Assembly: GCA_021739805.1 (NCBI GenBank)
Contig: JAIPBB010000016.1
Location: forward strand, 1-31,366
Source: Saprospiraceae bacterium
GTDB taxonomy: Bacteria > Bacteroidota > Bacteroidia > Bacteroidales > JAIPBB01
Length of the DNA stretch: 31,366 bases
Direction: 5' to 3'
The position numbers were made by a program, and so were the translations under genes. Below the pieces are notes generated by a model. That model made no database searches. It worked only from the letters and a program-made list of their open reading frames with translations, and was not told where the DNA came from. This document shows positions 1-8,373 of the stretch, piece after piece (the first letter of the stretch is position 1; each line of letters begins with the position of its first letter).

Positions 1-297
1 GTATATTAAAAATACTTCACAACCCAACACATCAAAAAAGGAAACTGTATTGAAATGACAAAGAAATAAAATGATAATTAAAAAGAAATCTAAAAAATAT
101 ATAAATTAAATTTGTAAACAAAAATCAGGACGAGTCACTCCCTTCGGTCGAAAGGCAAAAGAAAAAAGTCGGAAGTCGGAAGACCGAAGTAAAAAAAGGC
201 TAAGTCGGTAATCAGTGTTCGGTAATCGGAAAAAGGCAAAAGGCAAAAGGCAAAAAAGTTTAAGAAGAAGGCTAAGTAAAACGAAAGTATTAAAGTT
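1..297. repeat. Gene-free leader with heptad-periodic repeats
   Basis: No gene is supported here. An open frame at 2-58 could be the last codons of a gene left of the window, but nothing in it is recognisable. From about 150 to 262 the DNA is built of roughly 7-bp units: AGTCGGA twice, then related units, two CGGTAATC words, and an AGGCAAA-type unit three to four times. A short CCTTCGGTCGAAAGG dyad at about 141-156 shares its TTCGGTCGAAA core with 10276-10287. No TAnnTTTG promoter box was found before sufE. Confidence 0.6.
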
Positions 298-723
298 ATG
301 AATCACGAAGAAAAAGTCCAAAGACTAATCGAAGAATTTGAAATGTTTGATGATTGGATGGATAAATACAATCATATAATCGAAATGGGGAAAACTTTAA
401 CTCCCCTTGATGAAAAATATAAAACCGAATCGAATGTTATTTCCGGTTGCCAGTCGAAAGTTTGGCTTCATGCTGAATATATTGATGGAAAAGTAATTTT
501 CACTGCTGATAGTGATGCTATTATTACTAAAGGAATTGTGGGAATGCTAATAATTGCTTTATCGGGAAAAACACCTGATGAAATTATCAATGATGAATTG
601 GGTTTTGTTGACGATATTGGAATAAAAGAACATCTCTCCCCAACCCGCTCCAACGGGCTTGTTTCTATGATTAAACAAATGAAACTTTATGCTTTAGTCT
701 TCAAAACCAAATACGAATCTTAA
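298..723 (+). CDS. sufE: SufE-like cysteine desulfurase sulfur acceptor
   Basis: SufE takes persulfide sulfur from the SufS cysteine desulfurase and hands it to the SUF scaffold for Fe-S cluster building in the cytoplasm. The 141-residue length is normal for the family. The hallmark acceptor cysteine is C51 in SGCQSKVW, at the same position as in E. coli SufE, and the C-terminal HLSPTRSNGL segment is also typical. The ATG at 298 is the only plausible start; there is no clear Shine-Dalgarno sequence, as is usual in Bacteroidota. A MIP18-family Fe-S gene follows after 11 bases, so the two are probably co-transcribed. No other suf gene is in view; sufBCDS may lie left of the window. Confidence 0.93.
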   Translation: MNHEEKVQRLIEEFEMFDDWMDKYNHIIEMGKTLTPLDEKYKTESNVISGCQSKVWLHAEYIDGKVIFTADSDAIITKGIVGMLIIALSGKTPDEIINDELGFVDDIGIKEHLSPTRSNGLVSMIKQMKLYALVFKTKYES

Positions 724-734
724 AAGAAATTGAT

Positions 735-1058
735 ATGGAAGAAAAGAATAATTTCCTTATGCTGGAAACAATGGTTCTCGATATTATAAAAACTGTTTAT
801 GACCCTGAAATTCCTGTAAATATTTATGATTTAGGATTAATTTACGAAATAAAAATCGATGATAATAGTGAAGCCTGGATTAAAATGACCTTAACAAGCC
901 CAAACTGCCCTGAAGCAGAACGTTTACCTGTTGAAGTCCATGATAAAGTCAAAGGAATCGAACTTATAAAAGATGCTCATGTTGAAGTTGTTTTCGACCC
1001 ACCCTGGTCAAGAGATAATATTTCGGAAGCAGCGATGCTGGAACTTGGACTGTTATAA
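735..1058 (+). CDS. MIP18/DUF59-family Fe-S assembly protein (SufT-like)
   Basis: This 107-residue protein is a single MIP18 (DUF59) domain, the family of SufT and PaaD, which helps mature or load Fe-S clusters. Visible signatures are DPEIPVNIYDLGLIY at residues 23-37 and TSPNCPEA around C58, the conserved cysteine of the family; the C-terminal DPPWSRDNISE segment is also typical. Bacteroidota usually carry such a stand-alone gene inside or next to the SUF operon, and here it sits 11 bases behind sufE, which supports a SUF accessory role. PaaD itself belongs to the phenylacetate oxygenase cluster, of which there is no sign. The exact biochemical step is not established by sequence. Confidence 0.88.
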   Translation: MEEKNNFLMLETMVLDIIKTVYDPEIPVNIYDLGLIYEIKIDDNSEAWIKMTLTSPNCPEAERLPVEVHDKVKGIELIKDAHVEVVFDPPWSRDNISEAAMLELGLL

Positions 1059-1171
1059 TTAGTGCATGTAAATGATGTTTGAGAGTTAATATTAATATTC
1101 AAAATCACAAATGACAATTATTAAATTTTGGGCAAGCATTATTAGATTTAATTTATCATTAAATAAATATT

Positions 1172-2986
1172 TTGGAGAATAACATTCATATCACAAGCTG
1201 GCTACCAACAACAAAAAAGGAAGTTGAAAAAAGAGGCTGGGACGAATTGGATGTTATAATAATTTCCGGTGATGCTTATGTTGACCATCCTTCTTTTGGT
1301 AGTGCAGTAATTGCCAGAGTTATTGAAAGCGAAGGATTTCGTGTTGCAATAATTCCGCAACCAAACTGGCAGGACGATTTAAGAGATTTCAAAAAACTTG
1401 GAAAGCCACGATTGTGTTTTGGAGTTACTTCAGGCAATATGGATTCAATGGTGAACCATTATACTGCCAACAAAAGACTCCGTTCGGATGATGCATACAC
1501 AGCAGGTGGAAAAGCAGGTTTTCGCCCGGATTATGCAACCACTGTTTACTCAAATATTTTAAAAGAGCTATATCCTGAAACACCTGTTATTATTGGCGGA
1601 GTCGAAGCATCATTACGCCGTTTAACTCATTATGATTATTGGTCTGACAAACTTAAACCTTCAATTTTAGTTGATAGCAAAGCCGATATTTTGGTTTACG
1701 GAATGGGAGAAAAACCAATACAGGAAATAGTTAGATTGTTAGACAAAGGTGTGCCGATTTCATCAATAACAAATATTCCTCAAACTGCTTTTATTAGTAA
1801 GAATAGTGAACTTTCAACTGAGAAAAATTGGAAAACATTTGAATTGACTTCCCACGAAATCTGTTTAAAAGACAAAAAAAGCTTCGCATCAAACTTCAAA
1901 CATATTGAGCAGGAGTCAAATAAAATTAAAGCAAGAAGATTAGCACAAAAAACCGGTGATGATTTTGTTATCGTGAATCCGCCATATCCAACAATGAGTG
2001 AAAAGGAAATTGATTTTTCCTTTGATTTGCCTTACACCCGTCTGCCTCATCCTAAATATAAAAAACGTGGAGCTATCCCTGCTTACGAAATGATAAAATT
2101 TTCCATAAATATTCATCGTGGTTGTTTTGGTGGATGTGCATTTTGTACGATTTCAGCACATCAGGGGAAATTTATTTCAAGCAGGTCGGAAAAATCAATT
2201 TTAAAAGAAGTTGATAAAATTGTGGAACTTGATGAATTTAGAGGAAATCTTTCAGATTTAGGCGGTCCATCTGCTAATATGTTTAAAATGCAAGGAAAGG
2301 ATTTAAGTATTTGCGAAAAGTGTATCCGTCCAAGTTGTATTTTTCCTGAAACTTGCAATAACTTAAACACCGACCACAAGCCTTTAATTGATTTATATAA
2401 AAAGGTTTCATCACACCCAAAGATAAAAAACGCATATATTGGAAGCGGAATCCGTTATGATATGCTGGTTGGTAAATCGAAAAAAGAAACACAAGAAAAT
2501 TGTTATAATGAGTATATCGAACAATTAGTAAAAAATCATGTTTCAGGTAGGTTAAAAGTTGCTCCAGAGCATACTTCAGAATCTGTTTTAAAAGTAATGA
2601 GAAAGGCTTCGTTTGATTTGTTTTATGAGTTTCGTGAAAAATTTATTAAAGCATCGAAAAAAACAGGATTAAATCAACAAATCATTCCATATTTTATTTC
2701 AAGCCATCCGGGAAGTGAAATTAAAGACATGGAAGACCTTGCAACTAAAACCAGAGAATTAGGTTTTAAACTCGAACAGGTTCAAGACTTTACTCCTACA
2801 CCAATGACTTTAGCAACAGTAATTTATTATTCAGGATATCATCCATATTCATTAAAGAAAATCTATACGGCTAAAACAAAAGAGCAAAAACTCGAACAAC
2901 AAAAATTCTTTTTTTGGTATAAAAAGGAAGATTTTAAAACAAGAAATGATAATAGAAACTCGTGGAAAGAAAAAAAGTCTAAATAG
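1172..2986 (+). CDS. YgiQ-family radical SAM protein
   Basis: This 604-residue protein belongs to the YgiQ radical SAM family (UPF0313), found across bacteria, whose reaction is unknown. The N-terminal part carries family blocks ISGDAYVDHPSFG and PVIIGGVEASLRR. The radical SAM cluster motif is C318, C322 and C325 in RGCFGGCAFC. Further cysteines around residues 379-395 (SICEKCIRPSCIFPETC) may bind an additional cluster or metal. The C-terminal part has LKVAPEHTSE and PYFISSHPGS, both characteristic. The only start that keeps the full N-terminal domain is a TTG at 1172; an in-frame TAA at 1160-1162 rules out a longer protein and no in-frame ATG precedes the conserved SGDAYVDHPSFG. It converges with the zinc-ribbon gene two bases away. 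Confidence 0.9.
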   Translation: MENNIHITSWLPTTKKEVEKRGWDELDVIIISGDAYVDHPSFGSAVIARVIESEGFRVAIIPQPNWQDDLRDFKKLGKPRLCFGVTSGNMDSMVNHYTANKRLRSDDAYTAGGKAGFRPDYATTVYSNILKELYPETPVIIGGVEASLRRLTHYDYWSDKLKPSILVDSKADILVYGMGEKPIQEIVRLLDKGVPISSITNIPQTAFISKNSELSTEKNWKTFELTSHEICLKDKKSFASNFKHIEQESNKIKARRLAQKTGDDFVIVNPPYPTMSEKEIDFSFDLPYTRLPHPKYKKRGAIPAYEMIKFSINIHRGCFGGCAFCTISAHQGKFISSRSEKSILKEVDKIVELDEFRGNLSDLGGPSANMFKMQGKDLSICEKCIRPSCIFPETCNNLNTDHKPLIDLYKKVSSHPKIKNAYIGSGIRYDMLVGKSKKETQENCYNEYIEQLVKNHVSGRLKVAPEHTSESVLKVMRKASFDLFYEFREKFIKASKKTGLNQQIIPYFISSHPGSEIKDMEDLATKTRELGFKLEQVQDFTPTPMTLATVIYYSGYHPYSLKKIYTAKTKEQKLEQQKFFFWYKKEDFKTRNDNRNSWKEKKSK

Positions 2987-2988
2987 AA

Positions 2989-3204
2989 TTATTTTTCAAC
3001 TTTAATTTCATCAGCAATTAGAATATTGTATCCATGTTTATTGCATTCAGGGCAAAAAGGTTCGCTTATATCAAAAATTGTTGAACATTTTTTACATTGA
3101 AACTTTTTCACCAATGTACTATCTTTTTGAGTCATAAAATCAAGATCTTGAATGGTTAGCCCAATGATACTGCTGCTTAGGTGACCGTGTTTTTTCTTAC
3201 TCAT
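2989..3204 (-). CDS. Small zinc-ribbon protein
   Basis: This 71-residue protein has two CxxC pairs (C37/C40 in FQCKKC and C51/C54 in FCPEC), the spacing of a short zinc ribbon. The N-terminus is basic (MSKKKHGH) and no membrane segment or signal is visible. I do not recognise a named family, so the function is open; small zinc ribbons of this kind often bind nucleic acid or protein partners. The gene has its own likely promoter (TACCTTTG at 3274-3281 on the minus strand), giving a leader of about 65 bases that contains a 6-bp hairpin. It ends two bases from the convergent ygiQ-type gene. Confidence 0.72.
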   Translation of the reverse strand: MSKKKHGHLSSSIIGLTIQDLDFMTQKDSTLVKKFQCKKCSTIFDISEPFCPECNKHGYNILIADEIKVEK

Positions 3205-3253
3205 AATAAAAAAATAAATAATTCTTTACTTCAAAACAACACCTTCTTACGGA

Positions 3254-3281
3254 TAGCTTTGAAATCCGTTACTCAAAGGTA
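3254..3281 (-). promoter_or_regulatory. Promoter -7 box and leader hairpin for the zinc-ribbon gene
   Basis: TACCTTTG on the minus strand (3281 to 3274) matches the Bacteroidota TAnnTTTG box. The predicted RNA start is near 3268. Just inside the leader, ATCCGT and ACGGAT arms form a 6-bp stem (dyad at about 3249-3269). No convincing -33 element was found. Confidence 0.5.
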
Positions 3282-3291
3282 TGATTTATTT

Positions 3292-4068
3292 TTAAACCAC
3301 AAAGAATTTCTGAAGATTTTTTGTAATCTCCACGAAGTCTTTTACACTTAATTGCTCTGGTCGTTTGTCATAAATCTCTTCATTTAGTAGTCCAGAAGCC
3401 AGATTTAAAGTTTTCAAACCATTGCGTAAAGTTTTTCTTCGAACATTAAAAGTAGCTTTAACAATTCTTTTAAAAACAACCTCATCGCAATCCAATTTCT
3501 CTGTTGAATTTCTGGTTAATCGGATTACTGCTGATTTAACTTTTGGAGGGGGAGTAAATACAGTTTCATTTACTGTAAACAAGTATTCAATATTATAAAA
3601 AGCCTGAAGCATAACGCTTATAACCCCGTATTTTTTACTTCCGGGTGGCGAGGCTATTCTTTCTGCTACTTCTTTCTGGAACATTCCAACAACTTCAGGA
3701 ACTTTATCACGATAATCAATAACTTTGAATAGAATTTGGCTTGAAATATTGTACGGAAAATTTCCTATTATTGAAAATGGTTTATTAAACAATGAATTCA
3801 AATCCAACTTTAAAAAATCTGCATTAAAAATCTTGTTTTGTAACTGAGGAAAATTCTGATTCAAATAATCAACCGATTCATTATCAATTTCAATCAGGAA
3901 GGTTTCAAATTCTTTTTTTTCAATAAGATACTTAGTCAGAACGCCCATTCCGGGACCAATTTCTAAAACATAATCAGTTTTTAATGAAAGACTGTTAACT
4001 ATCTTTTGAGCAATATTTTCATCATTCAAAAAATGCTGACCTAAATGTTTTTTTGCTCTAACTGTCAT
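3292..4068 (-). CDS. rsmA: 16S rRNA dimethyladenosine transferase RsmA (KsgA)
   Basis: RsmA dimethylates two adjacent adenines near the 3' end of 16S rRNA during late 30S assembly, using S-adenosylmethionine. The 258-residue length is normal. Visible motifs are KKHLGQHFL at the start, the SAM-binding VLEIGPGMG (residues 34-42), an acidic DADFL-type block near 84, and the catalytic NFPYN at 103-107 (family consensus NLPYN; the F is a common variant). The C-terminal part has [13 protein letters not shown], also typical. It is the last gene of a long leftward run. The 230-bp gap before it is filled with an ordered repeat array (4115-4290), so its promoter cannot be read with confidence. Confidence 0.95.
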   Translation of the reverse strand: MTVRAKKHLGQHFLNDENIAQKIVNSLSLKTDYVLEIGPGMGVLTKYLIEKKEFETFLIEIDNESVDYLNQNFPQLQNKIFNADFLKLDLNSLFNKPFSIIGNFPYNISSQILFKVIDYRDKVPEVVGMFQKEVAERIASPPGSKKYGVISVMLQAFYNIEYLFTVNETVFTPPPKVKSAVIRLTRNSTEKLDCDEVVFKRIVKATFNVRRKTLRNGLKTLNLASGLLNEEIYDKRPEQLSVKDFVEITKNLQKFFVV

Positions 4069-4114
4069 TTTATCTATTGTTTAAGATTAATGCTTTAAAT
4101 AAGGTGAAAATTCT

Positions 4115-4212
4115 GTCATTCGCTTCGCTGTCATTTGCCCTTCGGGCGTCACTTGTGCTTCGCACGTCATTAATTGTCATTTGCCCTTCGGGCGTCATTT
4201 ACTTCGTGTCAT
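4115..4212. repeat. GTCAT repeat array with covarying TTC-triloop hairpins
   Basis: GTCAT or GTCAC occurs seven times at 4115, 4130, 4148, 4166, 4176, 4194 and 4208. Five of the spacers are small hairpins with a constant TTC loop and different stems: GC/GC, GCCC/GGGC (4137-4147), GTGC/GCAC (4155-4165), GCCC/GGGC (4183-4193) and AC/GT. The stems change on both sides together, which is what selection or copying of a structure would leave. It lies between rsmA and the TPR gene. Confidence 0.85.
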
Positions 4213-4233
4213 TATTTGTAATTTTTACAATTG

Positions 4234-4294
4234 AATGACCACTTAATGACCATTGAATGACAACCTAATGACCACTTAATGATCACTTAATAAG
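4234..4294. repeat. 11-bp tandem repeat (AATGACCACTT), five copies
   Basis: Units start at 4234, 4245, 4256, 4267 and 4278, with consensus AATGACCACTT and one to four changes per unit; a partial sixth follows. The ATGAC word is the reverse complement of the GTCAT word in the array at 4115-4212, so the two arrays together can form a large inverted structure. It ends a few bases before the stop codon of the TPR gene. Confidence 0.88.
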
Positions 4295-4296
4295 AA

Positions 4297-6135
4297 TCAA
4301 TTCACCTGACCTTCTCTAAGTTTCCTAAATCTTTTCCTTGCTTCAACGGTATAAAGACTGCCAGGATAATCCAATAAAATTTTTTGATAGTATTCCTTAG
4401 CTTTTTCGGGTTTTGCAAATTGATTTTCATATAAATCGGCAAGCATAAAAAGAGCATCATCGGCAAGAATATCAAAAGAGTAATTATCAACTATTTTTTG
4501 AAGATTCTCAGCAGCCTTTTTATAATTTGATTTACTTAGATAAATCTCAGCTTTTTTATAAAGGATTTCATCATTGATTTGGTGATTTGGGAAATAATCA
4601 GCAATTGTATCAAGTGTTGCAAGTGCATCCTTATCTTTATTTTTAAAAAACAATAAATCAGCTCTTGCAAACATTATTAATTGAATATAAGTACTGTCTT
4701 CGTCAACATTGTCATTTATGAGTAAGCTTAATTCCATTGCATCGTTTGCAATTAGTTTGGATGTCGCAGCCTTCAAAACATCCAATTGAGCTTTTGCCCA
4801 TTCAAATTCTCCAATATAAAACGATAGTTTGGCATTTTTAAATTTTGCTAAATGACCAATTGGTTCATTCTTAAAAGCTTTTTCTACCTGTGAATATAAT
4901 AATGTTGCCTCCCACTGATTGCCCGACATTAATAATATATCTGCAAGCTCAATTTTGCAAAGAGCTAAATCCATTGGTGGGGCATTTTTGAAAGCTAAAG
5001 CTTCTTCAAGAAGTTTTATAGCATCATCTGTTTTGTCGAGATAAAAAGCCTGCATATGAGCCAGATTCTTAAGTATGGGAATAATACTGGCATCTTTACC
5101 CAATTCTTCAATAGTTGAAACAAAATCTTTTTCGAGAACAACCAGGTCTTCCTTTGTGAAATTCTTGGTAGTTGTAATTTTTTGATATTTCACATCCAAC
5201 ATCCGAATTTTGCTACTTAAATAAAGGAAGTTTTTATCACCCATTTTAATAATGTAGTTATAGGCTTTTATCGCAATATCATATTCTTTGTTTGATGCAA
5301 TGATTCCGGCTAACTGAAACACTCTTTCGCCTTCTTCATTATATCTTCTGTCAAGAGATTTCGCCTGAACAAGGGCAAGTTCAAAATCCTTTTTTTGAAT
5401 TGAATACCAAAAAAGCATTTCAGGATATAAGTAACTTGAAGGATGCTTTTGAGTTTTTTCAAGAAGCAGGTTTTTCAAAGCTTCCGACTTTTTGCCGTCA
5501 ACATCATCGCTGATAATAAGTTGTAATTTACTTTGAATATCAGCCATATATTCAAAATTCTCATCCAAAAGATTGATGTATTCATTCATCATCTTTGTGT
5601 ATTCACCTTTTGACTCATAAATATCAGCAAGTTCAAGATTAAAACCATAAGAAGCTTTTAGAAGTTTTCTGCCTTTTTCGTAAACACGAATTGCATAGTT
5701 TTCTTCTTTTCTAACAATAAAAGCATTTGCTAAATCAATAATGAGTTGCTGATTGTTGGGCATTTTTTTTATTGCCTGTTCATATTCTTTTTCTGCTTTC
5801 TGTTTTTGCCCTGACAGGCTGTAAACATATCCAAGCTCAACTTTAAACTTTTGATTGTCAGGATTTCGTTTTATTTCTTTCTTAACAAGCTTTTCAGCTC
5901 CTTTAAAATCATCTAATTTGATTAGACATTGGAAATAGTAATCGTAATTGAACTGGTTCGGCTTTTTATTATAAAGTTTTTCATAAATAACAACAGCCTT
6001 TTCATATTCACCATTATTAAAATAAATAGCAGCTAATTTTTCATCTTCATCAGAGCTATTATTTTGTCCAATAATTATAGGTGTTATTGAAAAAAAAACA
6101 AAAAACAGGATAATATATTTAAGGTGTTTTCTCAT
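4297..6135 (-). CDS. Exported tetratricopeptide-repeat (TPR) protein
   Basis: This 612-residue protein begins with a signal peptide (MRKHLKYIILFFVFFSITPIIIGQ) and then consists largely of TPR-type helix pairs, clear at residues about 31-190 (units such as AAIYFNNGEYEKAVVIYEKLY) and again in the C-terminal hundred residues (ALFMLADLYENQFAKPEKAK). The middle is alpha-helical without crisp repeats. The protein is therefore probably a periplasmic protein-protein scaffold. Its start codon overlaps the end of the upstream lipoprotein gene by 17 bases, strongly suggesting translational coupling and a joint function. No enzymatic domain is visible. The specific role is unknown. Confidence 0.85.
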   Translation of the reverse strand: MRKHLKYIILFFVFFSITPIIIGQNNSSDEDEKLAAIYFNNGEYEKAVVIYEKLYNKKPNQFNYDYYFQCLIKLDDFKGAEKLVKKEIKRNPDNQKFKVELGYVYSLSGQKQKAEKEYEQAIKKMPNNQQLIIDLANAFIVRKEENYAIRVYEKGRKLLKASYGFNLELADIYESKGEYTKMMNEYINLLDENFEYMADIQSKLQLIISDDVDGKKSEALKNLLLEKTQKHPSSYLYPEMLFWYSIQKKDFELALVQAKSLDRRYNEEGERVFQLAGIIASNKEYDIAIKAYNYIIKMGDKNFLYLSSKIRMLDVKYQKITTTKNFTKEDLVVLEKDFVSTIEELGKDASIIPILKNLAHMQAFYLDKTDDAIKLLEEALAFKNAPPMDLALCKIELADILLMSGNQWEATLLYSQVEKAFKNEPIGHLAKFKNAKLSFYIGEFEWAKAQLDVLKAATSKLIANDAMELSLLINDNVDEDSTYIQLIMFARADLLFFKNKDKDALATLDTIADYFPNHQINDEILYKKAEIYLSKSNYKKAAENLQKIVDNYSFDILADDALFMLADLYENQFAKPEKAKEYYQKILLDYPGSLYTVEARKRFRKLREGQVN

Positions 6136-6694
6136 CTAAATTTTTGATTTCTTGATATTTAACAATAATTTCTTCAATTATTGGAGATAATGAGTCGAAT
6201 CGAATAACACTTTCTTTCGCATTATCAATAGTAATATTTGTTGCTACACTTAACTCAAAAATTGCTTGTGCTTCTGAATTATAATATTCTTCAAATTTCT
6301 CTATGTCCAGTGTTTCATTTTTTAAATCTTTTTCAAAATTATCGAGTTGTAATCTTGATTTCTTTAGTTCATTAACAAGATTTGAGTATCTTTTTTTGTA
6401 TCCTTTAATTCCGGATTTTATATTTTCAAAAGCACAAAAGGTATCCCAATTTTCGTCTTTGTCTTCAGGAAATGCTTTATTTAATCTTGCCCAGGTATCT
6501 TTATATTTGTCGTAAATTGAAAATACATGATTGGAATCAAGCTCATAAAGTCTTTGCTCAACAATATTGAGAGATGTTTGTAAACTGTCAATCTTTGCTA
6601 TTTCTTCGGAGTATTTTTGAGAACAGGACGAGAATAGAGCAATTCCAATTATTATATAGAATAATGTTTTTAAGAGTGTTTTAAAATGTTTCAT
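6119..6694 (-). CDS. Coiled-coil lipoprotein of unknown function
   Basis: The likely start is the ATG at 6692-6694, giving 191 residues with a lipoprotein signal (MKHFKTLLKTLFYIIIGIAL then FSSC, lipobox cysteine about residue 24). A longer frame begins at 6727, but its extra 11 residues are translated from a 38-bp tandem repeat and precede the signal, so I reject that start. The mature part is rich in E, K, D and L with heptad-like patterning (NELKKSRLQLDNFEKDLKNE), suggesting coiled coil. It overlaps the TPR gene by 17 bases, so the two probably form an envelope-associated pair. I do not recognise the family. Confidence 0.75.
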   Translation of the reverse strand: MKHFKTLLKTLFYIIIGIALFSSCSQKYSEEIAKIDSLQTSLNIVEQRLYELDSNHVFSIYDKYKDTWARLNKAFPEDKDENWDTFCAFENIKSGIKGYKKRYSNLVNELKKSRLQLDNFEKDLKNETLDIEKFEEYYNSEAQAIFELSVATNITIDNAKESVIRFDSLSPIIEEIIVKYQEIKNLDEKTP

Positions 6695-6720
6695 GCGTGT
6701 GGATTTATATAATGTTTCAA

Positions 6721-6800
6721 GTTTCACACTTCGACTTCGCTCAGTGCAAGGGTTTCAGGTTTCACACTTCGACTCCCCTCAGTGCAAGAGTTTCAGGGTT
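6721..6800. repeat. 38-bp direct repeat, two copies
   Basis: Units begin at 6721 and 6759 (GTTTCACACTTCGAC followed by CTCAGTGCAAG), with a few differences in the middle. Each unit contains a CACT/AGTG dyad around the variable TCGACTTCGCTC centre. The repeat fills the gap between the serS stop and the lipoprotein start. Confidence 0.85.
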
Positions 6801-6802
6801 TA

Positions 6803-8074
6803 TTAATTAATAATTTCAAATTCAGTGTATTTTACTAAAACTTCAGGAACTTTAATTCCTTCGGCAGTTTGATTATTTTCTAAAATTGCTGCAACTATCC
6901 TTGGTAACGCAAGTGCACTTCCGTTTAGTGTATGTGCTAGCTGAGTTTTCCCATTTTCATCTTTAAACCTTAGTTTCATTCTGTTTGCCTGGAATGATTC
7001 AAAATTTGAAACCGAGCTAACTTCCAGCCACATTTTTTGAGCAGCAGAAAATACTTCAAAATCATAAGTCAAAGCAGCAGTGAAACTTGTATCGCCACCA
7101 CAAAGCTTTAAAGTTCGATATGGCAAACCGAGTTTTTCAATTAAAGAACCAACATATTTTCTCATTTCTTCAAGAGTTTCGTATGATTTTGTTGGGTGTA
7201 CAATTTGAACAATCTCAACTTTATCAAACTGGTGAAGTCGGTTTAAACCTCTGACATCTTTTCCGTAAGAACCTGCTTCTCGTCTGAAGCATGATGAATA
7301 AGCTGTATTTTTAACAGGAAATTCATCTGCTTTCAAAATAACATCACGATAAATATTTGTAACAGGAACTTCTGCCGTTGGGATTAAATATAGATTGTCA
7401 ACAGTAATATGATACATTTGTCCATCTTTATCAGGCAGTTGACCGGTTCCATAAGCTGATGCTTCATTCACCATTAATGGTGGTTGAATTTCAAGATAGC
7501 CGGCTTTTTCGGCTTCACTAAGGAAGAAAGAAATAAGTGCACGTTGAAGTTTTGCTCCTTTGCCTTTATAAACAGGAAATCCTGCTCCTGTAATTTTACT
7601 TCCAAGATCAAAATCAATTATATCGTATTTACTTGCTAATTCCCAATGTGGAATTGCATCATTATATAATGATGGAATTTTTCCAAACTCATTAACTATT
7701 TCGTTATCTGCTGCTGAATGTCCTGCCGGAACAGATTCGTGAGGAATATTAGGAACTTTTAGTAATAAAGCTGTTAGCTCATTTTGAGTACTTTCTAGTT
7801 CTTCTGCATATTGCTTTGATTGTGATTTCAAATCAACTGTTCTAGCTTTCATTTCATTGGCTTCAGCAGCTTTGCCAGCTTTAAACAAATTGCCAATTTC
7901 TTTAGCTAATGAATTTGACTCAGCTAAAGTATCATCAAGAGATCCTTGAATCTCTTTTCTTTTATCATCAAGAGCAATTATTTCTTTAAGAATTTCTTCG
8001 CCTTTAAAGTTCTTGATTTTAAGTCTATCAATTGCTTTTTGTAAGTTTTCTCTAATATAACTAAGCTGTAACAT
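6803..8074 (-). CDS. serS: Seryl-tRNA synthetase
   Basis: SerRS charges tRNA-Ser with serine in the cytoplasm. The 423-residue length is normal for the bacterial enzyme. The first ~110 residues are the long antiparallel coiled-coil arm that contacts the tRNA (K/E/A-rich, for example NSLAKEIGNLFKAGKAAEA). The class II catalytic core follows, with the serine-pocket segment PTAEVPV, motif 2 in CFRREAGSYGKDVRGLNR, and motif 3 NGSALALPRIVAAILENNQ. The start at MLQLSYIREN is the family's usual one. A candidate promoter box at 8291-8298 would give a ~210-base leader containing a hairpin element (8105-8258). Confidence 0.97.
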   Translation of the reverse strand: MLQLSYIRENLQKAIDRLKIKNFKGEEILKEIIALDDKRKEIQGSLDDTLAESNSLAKEIGNLFKAGKAAEANEMKARTVDLKSQSKQYAEELESTQNELTALLLKVPNIPHESVPAGHSAADNEIVNEFGKIPSLYNDAIPHWELASKYDIIDFDLGSKITGAGFPVYKGKGAKLQRALISFFLSEAEKAGYLEIQPPLMVNEASAYGTGQLPDKDGQMYHITVDNLYLIPTAEVPVTNIYRDVILKADEFPVKNTAYSSCFRREAGSYGKDVRGLNRLHQFDKVEIVQIVHPTKSYETLEEMRKYVGSLIEKLGLPYRTLKLCGGDTSFTAALTYDFEVFSAAQKMWLEVSSVSNFESFQANRMKLRFKDENGKTQLAHTLNGSALALPRIVAAILENNQTAEGIKVPEVLVKYTEFEIIN

Positions 8075-8104
8075 TTCTTTTGTTTATGGATAAATTAAAA
8101 AATT

Positions 8105-8258
8105 TGACTGTCGGGAATGACACACAATTTGTGATTTGATTTTCTTCCTTTCCCCATCCCTAAAGGGTGGAAAGAAAATCAACATCACCCTTTAGGGAGG
8201 GGCAAAATGTTGATTTTCTCTTAAATGAAAGTTCTTTTTCTGTCATTCCTGATAGTCA
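8105..8258. repeat. Three-arm alternative-hairpin element, copy 1
   Basis: Outer 18-bp inverted arms lie at 8105-8122 and 8241-8258 (16 of 18 match). Inside are three arms: left TTGATTTTC at 8136-8144, middle GAAAATCAACAT at 8174-8185 and right ATGTTGATTTTC at 8207-8218. The middle arm can pair with either neighbour. The two loops hold CCCTAAAGGGTG (8158-8169) and CACCCTTTAGGG (8186-8197), perfect complements of each other. A second copy with different arms is at 10416-10546. It lies in the gap between rpmA and serS. Confidence 0.85.
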
Positions 8259-8290
8259 TTTTAAAAATTGTAATTCAATCTTATAATTTG

Positions 8291-8298
8291 CAAAAATA
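8291..8298 (-). promoter_or_regulatory. Candidate serS promoter -7 box
   Basis: TATTTTTG on the minus strand fits TAnnTTTG, directly beyond the rpmA terminator. No well-spaced -33 element is seen, so this is tentative. Confidence 0.35.
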
Positions 8299-8312
8299 CG
8301 TCATTATAAAAC

Positions 8313-8344
8313 AAAAAAAAATCCTCCTGCGAAAACAGGAAGAT
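8313..8344 (-). terminator. Rho-independent terminator of rplU-rpmA
   Basis: On the minus strand, ATCTTCCTG pairs with CAGGAGGAT across a 6-base loop (one G-U-type imperfection) and is followed by eight T. It sits 30 bases after the rpmA stop. Confidence 0.9.
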
Positions 8345-8373
8345 TTATATATTTTTTTGATTGATTCTCGAAT

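Noticed and set aside
2..58. 3' end of an upstream gene
   Set aside because: The frame is open but too short and has no recognisable residues.
4115..4212. CRISPR-like array of GTCAT repeats
   Set aside because: The repeat is 5 bp and the spacers are themselves similar hairpins of 5-13 bp; there are no cas genes.
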